Below are positions 44,469-52,739 of a stretch of DNA of 64,000 nt, piece after piece. The notes beneath the pieces are model-generated. The model was not told the DNA's origin and did no database searches. It saw only the letters and a list, made by a program, of their open reading frames with translations. Both the position numbers and the translations under genes were made by a program. The DNA comes from Flagellimonas aurea (GTDB lineage: Bacteria > Bacteroidota > Bacteroidia > Flavobacteriales > Flavobacteriaceae). The DNA is taken from contig NZ_JAFLNL010000006.1 in assembly GCF_017313785.1 (NCBI RefSeq), positions 223,919 through 287,918 of the forward strand, in the 5' to 3' direction. The first letter of the stretch is position 1, and each line of letters begins with the position of its first letter.

Positions 44469-46355
44469 ATGGCTACAGGTAAAATCAATGTTTCAGTAGA
44501 GAATATTTTCCCTCTGATCAAAAAGTTTCTATACAGTGATCATGAAATTTTCTTGAGGGAACTTATTTCCAACGCTACGGATGCAACCCTTAAATTAAAG
44601 CACTTAACCTCCATAGGAGAAGCTACGGTCGAGTACGGCAACCCAATAATCGAGGTCAAGGTGGACAAGGACAACAAACGCATCCATATTCTAGACCAGG
44701 GTATCGGGATGACCGAGGAGGAAGTAAAAAAGTACATTAACGAGGTGGCTTTTTCCGGTGCCGAGGAATTTTTGGATAAATACAAGGATGCTGGTAAAGA
44801 TGCCGGAATCATCGGGCATTTTGGTCTTGGTTTCTACTCAGCGTTCATGGTAGCGGAGAAAGTGGAGATTATTTCAAAAAGCCACAAAGAAGAACCTGCG
44901 GTACATTGGACTTGCGATGGTTCTCCCGAGTTTACCATTGAACCAAGTGACAAAACTGAAAGGGGAACGGAAATTATCCTTCATATAGCAGAGGATTCCA
45001 CCGAGTTTTTGGAAAAGTCAAGAATCCGTGAGCTTTTGGTGAAGTACAACAAGTTCATGCCCATTCCAATCAAGTTTGGAACAAAAACGGAAACGCTTCC
45101 CAAACCGGAAGACGCCAAAGAGGACGACCCGGCGCCAACTAAAGTGGTGGATGACATCATCAATAATCCAAATCCAGCATGGACCAAGCAACCCGCGGAC
45201 TTGGAAGAAGCGGATTACAAAAGTTTTTACAGGGAACTTTATCCTATGCAGTTCGAAGAACCCTTGTTCCATATCCACTTGAACGTGGATTATCCGTTCA
45301 ACTTAACGGGCATCTTGTATTTCCCAAAGTTGACAAACGACCTCAGCATTCAAAAAGACAAAATTCAATTATACCAGAACCAAGTGTTCGTAACGGATAA
45401 TGTGGAAGGCATTGTTCCCGAATTCTTGACGATGTTAAAAGGCGTCATCGATTCTCCGGATATTCCATTGAACGTTTCAAGGTCATATCTTCAGGCTGAT
45501 GGCGCGGTGAAGAAAATCTCCTCGTACATCACCCGAAAAGTGGCCGATAAATTGAGCTCGCTTTTCAAGAACAACCGTGAGGATTTTGAACAAAAGTGGA
45601 ACGACATCAAAGTGGTAATCGAATATGGTATGCTCTCCGAAGATAAATTCTTTGAGAAAGCCGATAAGTTTGCCCTGTACCCAACAATTGATGGCAATTT
45701 CTACACTTTTAAAGAGCTAGAGGCAAAAATCAAGGACAATCAGACCGACAAGGATGATAAATTGGTGGTGCTTTATGCTTCGGACAAAGAGGCGCAACAT
45801 AGCTACATTGAAGCTGCCAAAAAGAAAGGATACGAAATCCTGTTGTTGGATTCACCGATTGTATCACACTTGATGCAAAAGTTGGAAACATCCAAAGAGA
45901 ACCTGTCTTTTGTTCGAGTAGATGCCGACCATGTGGACAACCTCATCAAAAAAGAGGATACGGCAATCTCCAAGCTTTCCGAAGAGGAAAAAGACAGCCT
46001 AAAGGCTGATTTAGAAAAAGTAATTTCCGATAAAGGATATACTATTCAATTGGAGGCCATGGAGAGCAGTGCTTCTCCATTTATAATCACCGAGCCAGAA
46101 TTTATGCGCAGAATGAAAGAAATGCAGCGTACAGGTGGCGGAGGTATGTTCGGGATGGGCAATATGCCCGATATGTACAACCTTATCGTAAATACCAATC
46201 ACGAACTGGTAGGCGAAATATTGAATACCAAGACCGCAAAAAAACGCGAAAGGTTGATCAATCAATCGTTGGATTTGGCACGTCTATCCAAAGGATTGTT
46301 GAAAGGTGAAGAGCTCACCAACTTCATTGCCAGAAGCTACGAGATGATCAAATAA
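44469..46355 (+). CDS. htpG: Molecular chaperone HtpG (Hsp90)
   Basis: This 628-residue ATP-dependent chaperone shows the GHKL ATPase motifs EIFLRELISNATDATLKL, LDQGIGMTEEEV and GHFGLGFYSAFMVA, a middle domain (LYFPKLTND, GIVPEFLTMLKGVIDSPDIPLNVSRSYLQ) and a C-terminal dimerisation domain ending in LARLSKGLLKGEELTNFIARSYEMI. It has a strong terminator 25 bases behind it. Confidence 0.97.
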   Translation: MATGKINVSVENIFPLIKKFLYSDHEIFLRELISNATDATLKLKHLTSIGEATVEYGNPIIEVKVDKDNKRIHILDQGIGMTEEEVKKYINEVAFSGAEEFLDKYKDAGKDAGIIGHFGLGFYSAFMVAEKVEIISKSHKEEPAVHWTCDGSPEFTIEPSDKTERGTEIILHIAEDSTEFLEKSRIRELLVKYNKFMPIPIKFGTKTETLPKPEDAKEDDPAPTKVVDDIINNPNPAWTKQPADLEEADYKSFYRELYPMQFEEPLFHIHLNVDYPFNLTGILYFPKLTNDLSIQKDKIQLYQNQVFVTDNVEGIVPEFLTMLKGVIDSPDIPLNVSRSYLQADGAVKKISSYITRKVADKLSSLFKNNREDFEQKWNDIKVVIEYGMLSEDKFFEKADKFALYPTIDGNFYTFKELEAKIKDNQTDKDDKLVVLYASDKEAQHSYIEAAKKKGYEILLLDSPIVSHLMQKLETSKENLSFVRVDADHVDNLIKKEDTAISKLSEEEKDSLKADLEKVISDKGYTIQLEAMESSASPFIITEPEFMRRMKEMQRTGGGGMFGMGNMPDMYNLIVNTNHELVGEILNTKTAKKRERLINQSLDLARLSKGLLKGEELTNFIARSYEMIK

Positions 46356-46380
46356 TCTTAGTTATTATAATCAACAACGC

Positions 46381-46405
46381 AAAACCGCTCTTAATGAGCG
46401 GTTTT
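46381..46405 (+). terminator. Terminator of htpG
   Basis: A 10-bp perfect stem, AAAACCGCTC/GAGCGGTTTT, closes loop TTAAT. The stem continues with flanking bases, and T residues follow. Confidence 0.92.
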
Positions 46406-46448
46406 TGCATTTTATGCCTATATTGGATGTACAAACCAATCAAAGACC

Positions 46449-47789
46449 GTGGGCGCAAACAACGATTATAACAGTCCCTCATTCAAAAAACTACTTGACT
46501 CCCTGCAACAACAAAGCTGGGAACTTGAGCTTATTATTTCGGGGTTTGCCATCTTCGGACTGTTCACTGCCTACGAACCGCTTCGCATTGAAACGGTAAA
46601 TGCTGAGAACCAACAGCAAATTTATCGCTTCGTAGTCTACCTTATCCTTCAAATTTCGTGTTCCATATTATTGTTCAACCTATTGCTCCACGTAATCCTT
46701 CGTGGACTTTGGATTGGGTCTCTTGGGTTGCGGTATGTTTCCGGTGATATAGAATTCGAAAAATTGCGCTATTCGGAGCGCTTTACCAAATACTTACAAA
46801 AACGCATCGTCTCTTTTGACCGGTACATTGCCAATCTTGAGAATTACTGTAGCGTACTCTTTGCCATTTCGTTCTTATTGATTTTCTATGTGCTGGCCAT
46901 GACGATGATTATCTTATCGATTGTTTTGGTGGCCAACTTTGTTATTGAAAGTGATTATCTCCCGGAAGGACTTTCCAGTATTCTTGGTGTTGTGCTCATT
47001 ATATTCATTATAACGGGCATGACCTTAACCTTTATCGATTTTTTGACGCAGGGATGGCTCAAAAGAAAGAAATGGATTTCGCGAATTTACTTTCCCATCT
47101 ATTGGGTTTTTAGTTTTTTGACACTTTCATTTTTATACAGGCCCTTGGTCTATAATTTTTTGGACAACCGTTTTGGAAGAAGGCTCATTTTACTTTTGGT
47201 CCCCATTTACATTGCCATATTGATGATTACCAGTCTGGAGTACCGCAACTCCAATTATTTGGAAAAGGACGAACAATCGTCCAGTACTTTTGCCAATAAG
47301 GAAAACTATGCGGACATGCTTGTAGAAGATGGTGACTTTCCAGGACAGGTGGTTATTCCTTCCAAGGTGATCAATAAGCCCTTTTTAAAAGTGTTCGTGC
47401 CTTTTTCGGAAAATTTGGAGAACCGGATTTTTGCCTATAATGATTCCTTGAGACCTGAAAACGACCGCCGGGGCCTCTCCTCAAGCATGAAGATTACCAC
47501 GAACTGGAGCGACCAGATTACTAGTGCACGCCAAAAAGACAGTATCCGAAAGATGTACCTCAGGACCTTTAATGAAACCCATGCTTTCCGAATTGATAGC
47601 TTGGATATGGATGAAGATTTTATCCTTACCACAGGAATAAACAATATTCTTGGGTTTGAAACCTATCTCAAGATATCTAACCTCAATGAGGGAAAGCACC
47701 TTTTACGGCTTAGGCGCAAAAGAAAGGAAAAAGATACGGTTGTTACCGTGACAGATGTTATCTTACCGTTTTGGTATTTTAAAGATTAG
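46449..47789 (+). CDS. Multi-pass membrane protein of unknown function (GTG start)
   Basis: This gene was not recognised. The 446-residue frame starts with GTG at 46449, the earliest plausible start after the htpG terminator. About six membrane segments lie in residues 25-260 (ELELIISGFAIFGLFTAYEP, VYLILQISCSILLFNLLLHVIL, FAISFLLIFYVLAMTMIILSIVLVA, SILGVVLIIFIITGMTLTFIDFL, VFSFLTLSFLYRPLVYNFL, LILLLVPIYIAILMITSLE). A soluble C-terminal domain of about 185 residues, probably periplasmic, follows. It overlaps the next gene's start region by at most a few codons, so the two may be an operon. Confidence 0.78.
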   Translation: MGANNDYNSPSFKKLLDSLQQQSWELELIISGFAIFGLFTAYEPLRIETVNAENQQQIYRFVVYLILQISCSILLFNLLLHVILRGLWIGSLGLRYVSGDIEFEKLRYSERFTKYLQKRIVSFDRYIANLENYCSVLFAISFLLIFYVLAMTMIILSIVLVANFVIESDYLPEGLSSILGVVLIIFIITGMTLTFIDFLTQGWLKRKKWISRIYFPIYWVFSFLTLSFLYRPLVYNFLDNRFGRRLILLLVPIYIAILMITSLEYRNSNYLEKDEQSSSTFANKENYADMLVEDGDFPGQVVIPSKVINKPFLKVFVPFSENLENRIFAYNDSLRPENDRRGLSSSMKITTNWSDQITSARQKDSIRKMYLRTFNETHAFRIDSLDMDEDFILTTGINNILGFETYLKISNLNEGKHLLRLRRKRKEKDTVVTVTDVILPFWYFKD

Positions 47790-47793
47790 ATTT

Positions 47794-48150
47794 ATGGCTC
47801 CATGGCACCTTTACGTAATGGCCGGAATGTACATTTTTGCAGGCCTAATGCATTTTATAAAACCTAAAATGTATATGCGCATTATGCCCAAGTATCTGCC
47901 AAACCATAAGCTTTTGGTGTATTTGAGCGGAATCGCCGAAATTGTTTTGGGTATAGGCGTCTGCTTTGATGCGACCCGAAAACTGAGCACCTTTGGCATC
48001 ATTTTAATGTTGGGCTTATTTTTATCGGTACATTTTTACATGCTTTCGGGCAAAAAAGCATCTGCCGGGATTCCAAAATGGGTATTGGTTCTCCGGATTC
48101 CACTACAATTCTTTTTGATGTATTGGGCGTATTACTATGCCTACATTTAA
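47794..48150 (+). CDS. DoxX-like small membrane protein
   Basis: This 118-residue protein has four membrane segments, starting MAPWHLYVMAGMYIFAGLMHFIKPKMYMRIMP, as in DoxX/MauE-like proteins. The ATG at 47794 is chosen because it opens the first helix and lies just after the preceding stop; a longer frame overlaps the upstream gene. Its stop overlaps the convergent gene by four bases. Confidence 0.82.
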   Translation: MAPWHLYVMAGMYIFAGLMHFIKPKMYMRIMPKYLPNHKLLVYLSGIAEIVLGIGVCFDATRKLSTFGIILMLGLFLSVHFYMLSGKKASAGIPKWVLVLRIPLQFFLMYWAYYYAYI

Positions 48151-48557
48151 AAAACTCTTCTATCCATATACCTTTTCAGCCAAGGTACCTGTACAAAAAA
48201 CATGAGGCCTAAAAACAGGAAAGCATAAACAGTAACTTTGGAAAAAGTGAAACCTTTCACCCACTCCCAATCCGTATGGAACCAAGATCCCATGTTCAAG
48301 TTTTTGAACCAACCTTGACCATTATCCACACCCAATTGTGAACCCAATAGAAACACCAAGGCCACAAAAGCAACAAAAGCCAAGGACAAAGTCCTGCCCG
48401 ATAGTATGGGCTTGTATTCAAAAACTTGTTGCGGTGCTTCGACCTCTAGTTTTTGCATCACATTTTTGGTAAAATCAGCAGAAGGGGATTCCAATGGAGC
48501 TTCTTCCATGATCTTATTTATAAATGCTTCCAGTTTTTTATCATCCAATTGATCCAT
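48147..48557 (-). CDS. Small membrane protein, possible anti-sigma factor
   Basis: This 136-residue protein has an N-terminal soluble part of about 45 residues (DDKKLEAFINKIMEEAPLESPSADFTKNVMQKLE) and two membrane segments (RTLSLAFVAFVALVFLLGSQL and VTVYAFLFLGLMFFVQVPWL). It starts inside the end of the ECF sigma gene (17-base overlap). Such a short cytoplasmic head plus membrane anchor downstream of an ECF gene is the usual setting for an anti-sigma factor, but no zinc-binding ZAS motif is seen, so this is inference. Confidence 0.8.
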   Translation of the reverse strand: MDQLDDKKLEAFINKIMEEAPLESPSADFTKNVMQKLEVEAPQQVFEYKPILSGRTLSLAFVAFVALVFLLGSQLGVDNGQGWFKNLNMGSWFHTDWEWVKGFTFSKVTVYAFLFLGLMFFVQVPWLKRYMDRRVF

Positions 48558-49104
48558 TGCTCTGCAATATTTCTTTGTTCAAACTCTTCTCCATAATACT
48601 GGCCAATCGTTTTCTGGCCCTGAACAACCTCACCTTTAATGTATTCACAGGCAAGCTGGTTGCTTTTTCCATTTCCAGCAGGTTCTTTTCCTCAAGATAA
48701 AACAAAGTAAGGATACCTGCATCCTCTTCCGATAATCTGGATAGACATTGCTCTATCAATTGGCTTCGCTCTATTTCTACCATTTTATGAAACGCCGTAT
48801 CCAGGTCAGCGTAATCTATCTTATCAGCATGTTCCATATCCAAATGGATTCGTTGCTTTTTTACTTTTCTTATCTTGTCCAAACAAGTATTATAGGCAAT
48901 TCTATACACCCAGGTGGACAACTTTGAATCGCCCTTAAACTTAGGCAGGGATTTGAATACTTTAATGAATACATCTTGTGATACTTCCTCCGCCTCCTCC
49001 CGGTTTCCCAACATTCTAACCGAAAGTGTAAAAACCATATCCTTATAGCTATCCACCAAATCGGAGAACGCGCGGGTATTTCCCCTGCGTATTTCCGAGA
49101 TCAT
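48541..49104 (-). CDS. ECF RNA polymerase sigma factor
   Basis: This protein of about 187 residues shows sigma region 2 (RRGNTRAFSDLVDSYKDMVFTLSVRMLGNREEAEEVSQDVFIKVFK, WVYRIAYNTCLDKIRK) and region 4 (RLSEEDAGILTLFYLEEKNLLEMEKATSLPVNTLKVRLFRARKRL). I favour the ATG at 49102-49104 over 49128, because an ECF-type -10 box at 49138-49141 would put the mRNA start only a few bases before 49128. It differs from the FecI-like factor at 7.4 kb: no FecR or SusC is next to it, and it is followed by a small membrane protein. It probably activates its own promoter and the divergent gene. Confidence 0.92.
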   Translation of the reverse strand: MISEIRRGNTRAFSDLVDSYKDMVFTLSVRMLGNREEAEEVSQDVFIKVFKSLPKFKGDSKLSTWVYRIAYNTCLDKIRKVKKQRIHLDMEHADKIDYADLDTAFHKMVEIERSQLIEQCLSRLSEEDAGILTLFYLEEKNLLEMEKATSLPVNTLKVRLFRARKRLASIMEKSLNKEILQSNGSIG

Positions 49105-49137
49105 TTGATTTTCCTTGTTGGTCAGCATTGTTCATTG

Positions 49138-49164
49138 GACGCCAGAAGTACCAATTAGGTTACA
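49138..49164 (-). promoter_or_regulatory. ECF-type promoter of the sigma factor gene
   Basis: On the minus strand, TGTAAC (49159-49164), 17 bases and CGTC (49138-49141) resemble the AAC/CGTC pattern of ECF promoters. Its -35 octamer TGTAACCT is the exact inverted copy of the one on the plus strand. It points at the sigma gene, suggesting autoregulation. Confidence 0.65.
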
Positions 49165-49188
49165 CAAAAAATAATTTTTATAAAAATA

Positions 49189-49215
49189 TGTAACCTGATC
49201 GGAAAAACCGTCGTC
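49189..49215 (+). promoter_or_regulatory. ECF-type promoter of the divergent small membrane protein gene
   Basis: TGTAAC (49189-49194), 17 bases and CGTC (49212-49215) have the same elements and spacing as the minus-strand copy. The ATG is 47 bases further on. Confidence 0.65.
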
Positions 49216-49262
49216 ATAGCTTATGAACAAAAAATTACAAATAATCATTAAAACGAATAGTT

Positions 49263-49616
49263 ATGGGATCAGAAGTAATCATTATTCCAATCATTTTTGG
49301 TGTTATCCTTGCCATTGCCTACCTCTATTTTTCAACTAGGAACAAAGAACGTTTGGCATTGATAGAGAAAGGAGCAGACGCCAGCATTTTTGTCAGGGGA
49401 AAAAGGGGTGGAGCTACTCCACTTGGGAAAATCATTCTCCTCAACCTAGCCTTATTGCTTATGGGAATCGGAACAGCCATATTTGTAGCTTCGATATTTG
49501 TTCATAGTCTTGGAGTTAAACAAGAGGTTGCTTACCCAGGTACAATTTTCCTATTAGCGGGTGTTGGACTGATGGTCGGATTTAACATGACCAACAAATT
49601 GGACAAAGAAAATTAA
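49263..49616 (+). CDS. DUF6249-like small membrane protein
   Basis: This 117-residue protein has three membrane segments (VIIIPIIFGVILAIAYLYFS, GKIILLNLALLLMGIGTAIFVASIFVHS, GTIFLLAGVGLMVGFNM) and the cytoplasmic stretch RNKERLALIEKGADASIF, seen in DUF6249-type proteins. These are common in Bacteroidetes next to ECF sigma genes. It is divergent from the sigma factor and carries a matching promoter, so it is likely part of that factor's regulon. Confidence 0.82.
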   Translation: MGSEVIIIPIIFGVILAIAYLYFSTRNKERLALIEKGADASIFVRGKRGGATPLGKIILLNLALLLMGIGTAIFVASIFVHSLGVKQEVAYPGTIFLLAGVGLMVGFNMTNKLDKEN

Positions 49617-49642
49617 TTCTTTAAGCTGATTTTAATTGAATG

Positions 49643-49663
49643 ACCACCGCCACAAGCGGTGGT
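49643..49663 (+). terminator. Terminator of the DUF6249-like gene
   Basis: An 8-bp perfect stem, ACCACCGC/GCGGTGGT, closes loop CACAA and is followed by a T run. It ends 19 bases before the MOSC gene. Confidence 0.9.
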
Positions 49664-49681
49664 TTTTTATAACTTGCCATT

Positions 49682-50314
49682 ATGAAAGTAATCTCGACCA
49701 ACCTCGGCAAGCCTACCAAAATTGTTTGGAACGGTAAAGAAACCCTCACCGGCATCTACAAATACCCAATTGATGAGCCTCTTTATTTAGATAAGGAGGA
49801 TGTGAAACACGATACCGTGGTAGACAGGAAACACCATGGTGGTACGTACAAAGCTTGTTATCTGTTCTCCTCAGACAACTATGCTTATTGGAAAGAGAGA
49901 TACCCACTGTTGAATTGGAACTGGGGCATGTTTGGCGAAAATTTGACCCTTGATGGTTTGGACGAGTCCCAATTAAAGATTGGAAGCATTTATAAATTGG
50001 GAACAGCACTGGTACAGATTACACAACCTAGGGAGCCCTGCTACAAATTGGGCATTCGGTTCAACGACCAAGGCATTTTAAAGCAGTTCATAGACCATGG
50101 ACGTCCTGGAACATACGTACGTGTTCTTGAACCTGGAAAAGTTGTAATGGGCGATTCCATGGAACTCGTGGAAGAATCGGAAAACCCTTTGTCCATTCAA
50201 GCATTCTATACGCTACTTTTTGCCAAAACCAAGGACAAGCAAGTCTTAAAATGGGCCATAGATAATGAAGCTCTCCCGCAGAGCAAAAGGAAAAAGCTTG
50301 AGAAATGGGCATAA
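49682..50314 (+). CDS. MOSC domain protein
   Basis: This 210-residue protein is a stand-alone MOSC domain related to YiiM. VDRKHHGGTYKACYLFSSDNYAYWKERYP and GMFGENLTLDGL are the family's hallmark segments, and REPCYKLGIRF carries the conserved Cys that binds the molybdenum cofactor. The C-terminal part (SIQAFYTLLFAKTKDKQVLKWAI) matches the 3-alpha extension of YiiM. It probably reduces N-hydroxylated compounds. A preceding terminator makes it a separate unit. Confidence 0.93.
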   Translation: MKVISTNLGKPTKIVWNGKETLTGIYKYPIDEPLYLDKEDVKHDTVVDRKHHGGTYKACYLFSSDNYAYWKERYPLLNWNWGMFGENLTLDGLDESQLKIGSIYKLGTALVQITQPREPCYKLGIRFNDQGILKQFIDHGRPGTYVRVLEPGKVVMGDSMELVEESENPLSIQAFYTLLFAKTKDKQVLKWAIDNEALPQSKRKKLEKWA

Positions 50315-50319
50315 AAAAA

Positions 50320-50337
50320 GGGGGCCTCTCGACCCCC
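50320..50337 (-). terminator. Terminator of the secreted protein gene at 50.4 kb
   Basis: A GGGGG/CCCCC stem with an 8-base loop is followed on the minus strand by a run of T residues (50313-50319). It begins 28 bases after that gene's stop and abuts the MOSC stop. Confidence 0.75.
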
Positions 50338-50364
50338 AATGCACATAAAAATTAACTAAACAAA

Positions 50365-50742
50365 CTATCTTACTACCATAGTTTCTTTGTAGGTTCCAAA
50401 TTTGTCCACTACAACAATGGTATATTCATCTTTGAAGGCTTTTTCGAAGTTGAATGCTTTTTCAACTACAATGTCACCATCGATAGCTTCGTCAAAAATA
50501 AGTCTGTCCTCGCTATCATATACTTTTAAAAGCACCTTACCCTTGGAAACGTTCAAAAGGTTCATCATTATTTTCTGACCTTTTTTTACGAATACTGGAT
50601 CAAGGTTTACTTTTACCAAATTCTTTTCAACTTCGTACTTGGCTACTACTTTTTTGCCAAAATCGGTTGTGGTTCCGTTCGCCAACCCGATTGCACTTAT
50701 CAATAGGGCCGCTGCTACTGTTAGGTTCTTTACTAATTTCAT
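50365..50742 (-). CDS. Small secreted protein of unknown function
   Basis: This protein of about 125 residues has a signal peptide (MKLVKNLTVAAALLISAIGLANG). The ATG at 50740-50742 is chosen because a consensus -7 box lies at 50770-50777, inside a longer possible frame from 50793. The mature part is beta-rich (KVLLKVYDSEDRLIFDEAIDG, YTIVVVDKFGTYKETMVV) and basic, as in small immunoglobulin-like periplasmic proteins of Bacteroidetes. Function not recognised. It is monocistronic with its own terminator. Confidence 0.8.
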   Translation of the reverse strand: MKLVKNLTVAAALLISAIGLANGTTTDFGKKVVAKYEVEKNLVKVNLDPVFVKKGQKIMMNLLNVSKGKVLLKVYDSEDRLIFDEAIDGDIVVEKAFNFEKAFKDEYTIVVVDKFGTYKETMVVR

Positions 50743-50769
50743 AACACTTCGTTTTTTAAGATTACAGTA

Positions 50770-50777
50770 CAAATGTA
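50770..50777 (-). promoter_or_regulatory. Probable -7 promoter box of the secreted protein gene
   Basis: On the minus strand this reads TACATTTG, an exact TAnnTTTG match, 27 bases before the chosen ATG. No -33 element is clear. Confidence 0.55.
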
Positions 50778-50954
50778 TGGTGCAATAGCGCACAGGAATA
50801 CCACTCCTTTTTCCACTTTATATGCTATATTAACATGGTAGGTGTTTTAACATAGTATTAATGATAAAATAGCATAACTTTGAGTTAACATTGTAGATAT
50901 TTGCATGCTAATTAGTTTTTTAACTTTAGCATACGAAAGAAAAAATTGCAGTAA

Positions 50955-51827
50955 ATGATTCAAAAACCAGCATTTGAGGCAATAGCACCCAGTTTTGGCC
51001 ATTCTTTTACGTTTCAAAAGTTTAATGCCAACAACGAAAACAAGAACAATGGTTGGCACTACCACCCAGAGTTGGAGTTGGTATATGTGAACGGAGGGTC
51101 TGGTAAAAGGCAAATTGGCAGCCACGTATCCTATTATAGGAACGGTGACCTTATATTAATAGGTTCCAATTTGCCCCATTGTGGTTTTACGGACAAACTT
51201 ACCGGCAACAAGAGTGAGACCTTGGTACAGATGAAAGCGGATTTTTTGGGAAGTGATTTTTTCAACATTCCAGAGATGAAAAATATCCAAAAACTTTTTG
51301 AAGTCGCAAAAGGTGGAATCGCATTCTCCGGTAAGACCAAAATGAAGGTCGGGGAAAAAATGGAGATTTTGGAATACCAGACAGATTTTCAACGATTGCT
51401 CTCCATTCTTAATATATTGAACATTCTGGCAACTTCCACCGAAATCAATGTTTTGAACGCCGAAGGATTCTCCATGGAGACCGAGGTTAAGGACAACGAC
51501 CGTATCAATGTTGTTTTCAATCACGTGAAAACAAACTTCAAGGAAGACATCAGCCTAGAAGAGATTGCAGATTTGGTGAGTATGACGGTCCCATCCTTCT
51601 GTAGGTATTTCAAAAAAATCACCAATAAGACTTTTACGCAGTTTGTAAATGAGTATCGTTTGGTGCACGCTTCTAAATTATTGGCCGAACAGCCCATGAG
51701 CATTACCCAAGTTTGTTATGATAGTGGTTTCAACAACTTTTCGCACTTCAACAAATCGTTTAAAGCCTTTACGGGACAAAACCCATCGGAGTATAGAAAC
51801 CAGTTAAAAACTGTTTTACAGTCCTAA
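50955..51827 (+). CDS. AraC family transcriptional regulator with cupin sensor domain
   Basis: This 290-residue regulator has an N-terminal cupin-like sugar-binding domain (about 25-100; WHYHPELELVYVNGGSGKRQIGSHVSYYRNGDLILIGSNLPHC) and a C-terminal double helix-turn-helix (about 190-288; ISLEEIADLVSMTVPSFCRYFKKITNKTFTQFVNEYRLVHASKLL, ITQVCYDSGFNNFSHFNKSFKAFTGQNPSEYR). It likely binds a small carbohydrate. No dedicated target is evident; the genes around it are not sugar enzymes. Confidence 0.93.
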   Translation: MIQKPAFEAIAPSFGHSFTFQKFNANNENKNNGWHYHPELELVYVNGGSGKRQIGSHVSYYRNGDLILIGSNLPHCGFTDKLTGNKSETLVQMKADFLGSDFFNIPEMKNIQKLFEVAKGGIAFSGKTKMKVGEKMEILEYQTDFQRLLSILNILNILATSTEINVLNAEGFSMETEVKDNDRINVVFNHVKTNFKEDISLEEIADLVSMTVPSFCRYFKKITNKTFTQFVNEYRLVHASKLLAEQPMSITQVCYDSGFNNFSHFNKSFKAFTGQNPSEYRNQLKTVLQS

Positions 51828-51832
51828 TATTG

Positions 51833-52603
51833 TTAATCGAACAGGTCGTTCAATACTTTTGCCAAGCGCAGGCCTCCCATTTGCAATTGCTGGAAAAGCA
51901 AATCGTTGTAATCGTATGAATAGCGATACCCAAGTTTGTCGCCTATTTCTACCGAATCGTATAGTTCCGCACAAATAGCGTGGGATTCATCCACCCAATC
52001 ATATATGGTGCCTTCTTGAATGGCCTTGCGCTTTTTTTTGTCCACATCGCTCAATTCATCGGCCAGTTCGCTATAAGTCATTCCGTAGGACTCGATCAAA
52101 TTTTTGTCCCAAACCCTATGTAAATTGCTTCCTTCACCAAACCATTGCACTTGAATATCGTTCCCGCCTTTGTCTTCTGCCCTACTGGCATGCATGGGTT
52201 GGTGCAGGTCTCCAATAAAATGGATGAGCAGTTTCAAATGAAAAACTCTATCCTCCCTTGTATTATTCTCATCCTTTACCTTTTGAATACATTCCTCAAT
52301 CGCAGTCATTATATCGCCATACTCACTCTTTTCCGAATCCACGTAATCCATTCCCAAAGGATAGTTCACATAATGCCATGCCGAATATTTGGAATAGCTC
52401 CGGTCCGCTTTTATATCGTCTGCAAAAGTAGAAACGAATGCAAGACTATGCCCGTCCAATAAATCGTTCAAGGCCCTTTTGGCCTTTCCTGTTAAATAAT
52501 TCTGGGCAATTTGCCCCGTAACGCGGTGTCCTGTTTTTCCCCAAATAGCGTTACCAAACACCAAAACAGGAAATAAAAGCAATAGAAATAAGGTTTTTTT
52601 CAT
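51833..52603 (-). CDS. S1/P1 family zinc nuclease
   Basis: This 256-residue secreted enzyme cuts single-stranded DNA or RNA. The signal peptide ends just before Trp21, which by its backbone amine and with His26 (WGKTGHRV) binds zinc as in nuclease P1. Further ligands are seen in FADDIKADRSYSKYSAWHYVNYP, HFIGDLHQPMHASRAEDKGGNDIQVQWFG and NLHRVWDKNLIE. It may scavenge phosphate or nucleosides outside the cell. Confidence 0.94.
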   Translation of the reverse strand: MKKTLFLLLLFPVLVFGNAIWGKTGHRVTGQIAQNYLTGKAKRALNDLLDGHSLAFVSTFADDIKADRSYSKYSAWHYVNYPLGMDYVDSEKSEYGDIMTAIEECIQKVKDENNTREDRVFHLKLLIHFIGDLHQPMHASRAEDKGGNDIQVQWFGEGSNLHRVWDKNLIESYGMTYSELADELSDVDKKKRKAIQEGTIYDWVDESHAICAELYDSVEIGDKLGYRYSYDYNDLLFQQLQMGGLRLAKVLNDLFD

Positions 52604-52683
52604 TTTTCAACGTCTCTTATATAAAAGCTGTTTGCCCAACTAAGTTTCAGAATGTTTTACCAACTAACAATCCATTTCACGAT

Positions 52684-52716
52684 TTTGGGATTTTTTTAAC
52701 CATAAAGTTACATTTG
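52684..52716 (+). promoter_or_regulatory. Consensus promoter of the CBM9/DUF5916 gene
   Basis: TTTG (52684-52687), a 21-base spacer and TACATTTG (52709-52716) match both consensus elements; the ATG is 24 bases on. Confidence 0.8.
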
Positions 52717-52739
52717 ACATACCAACTAAACTAAAGATT

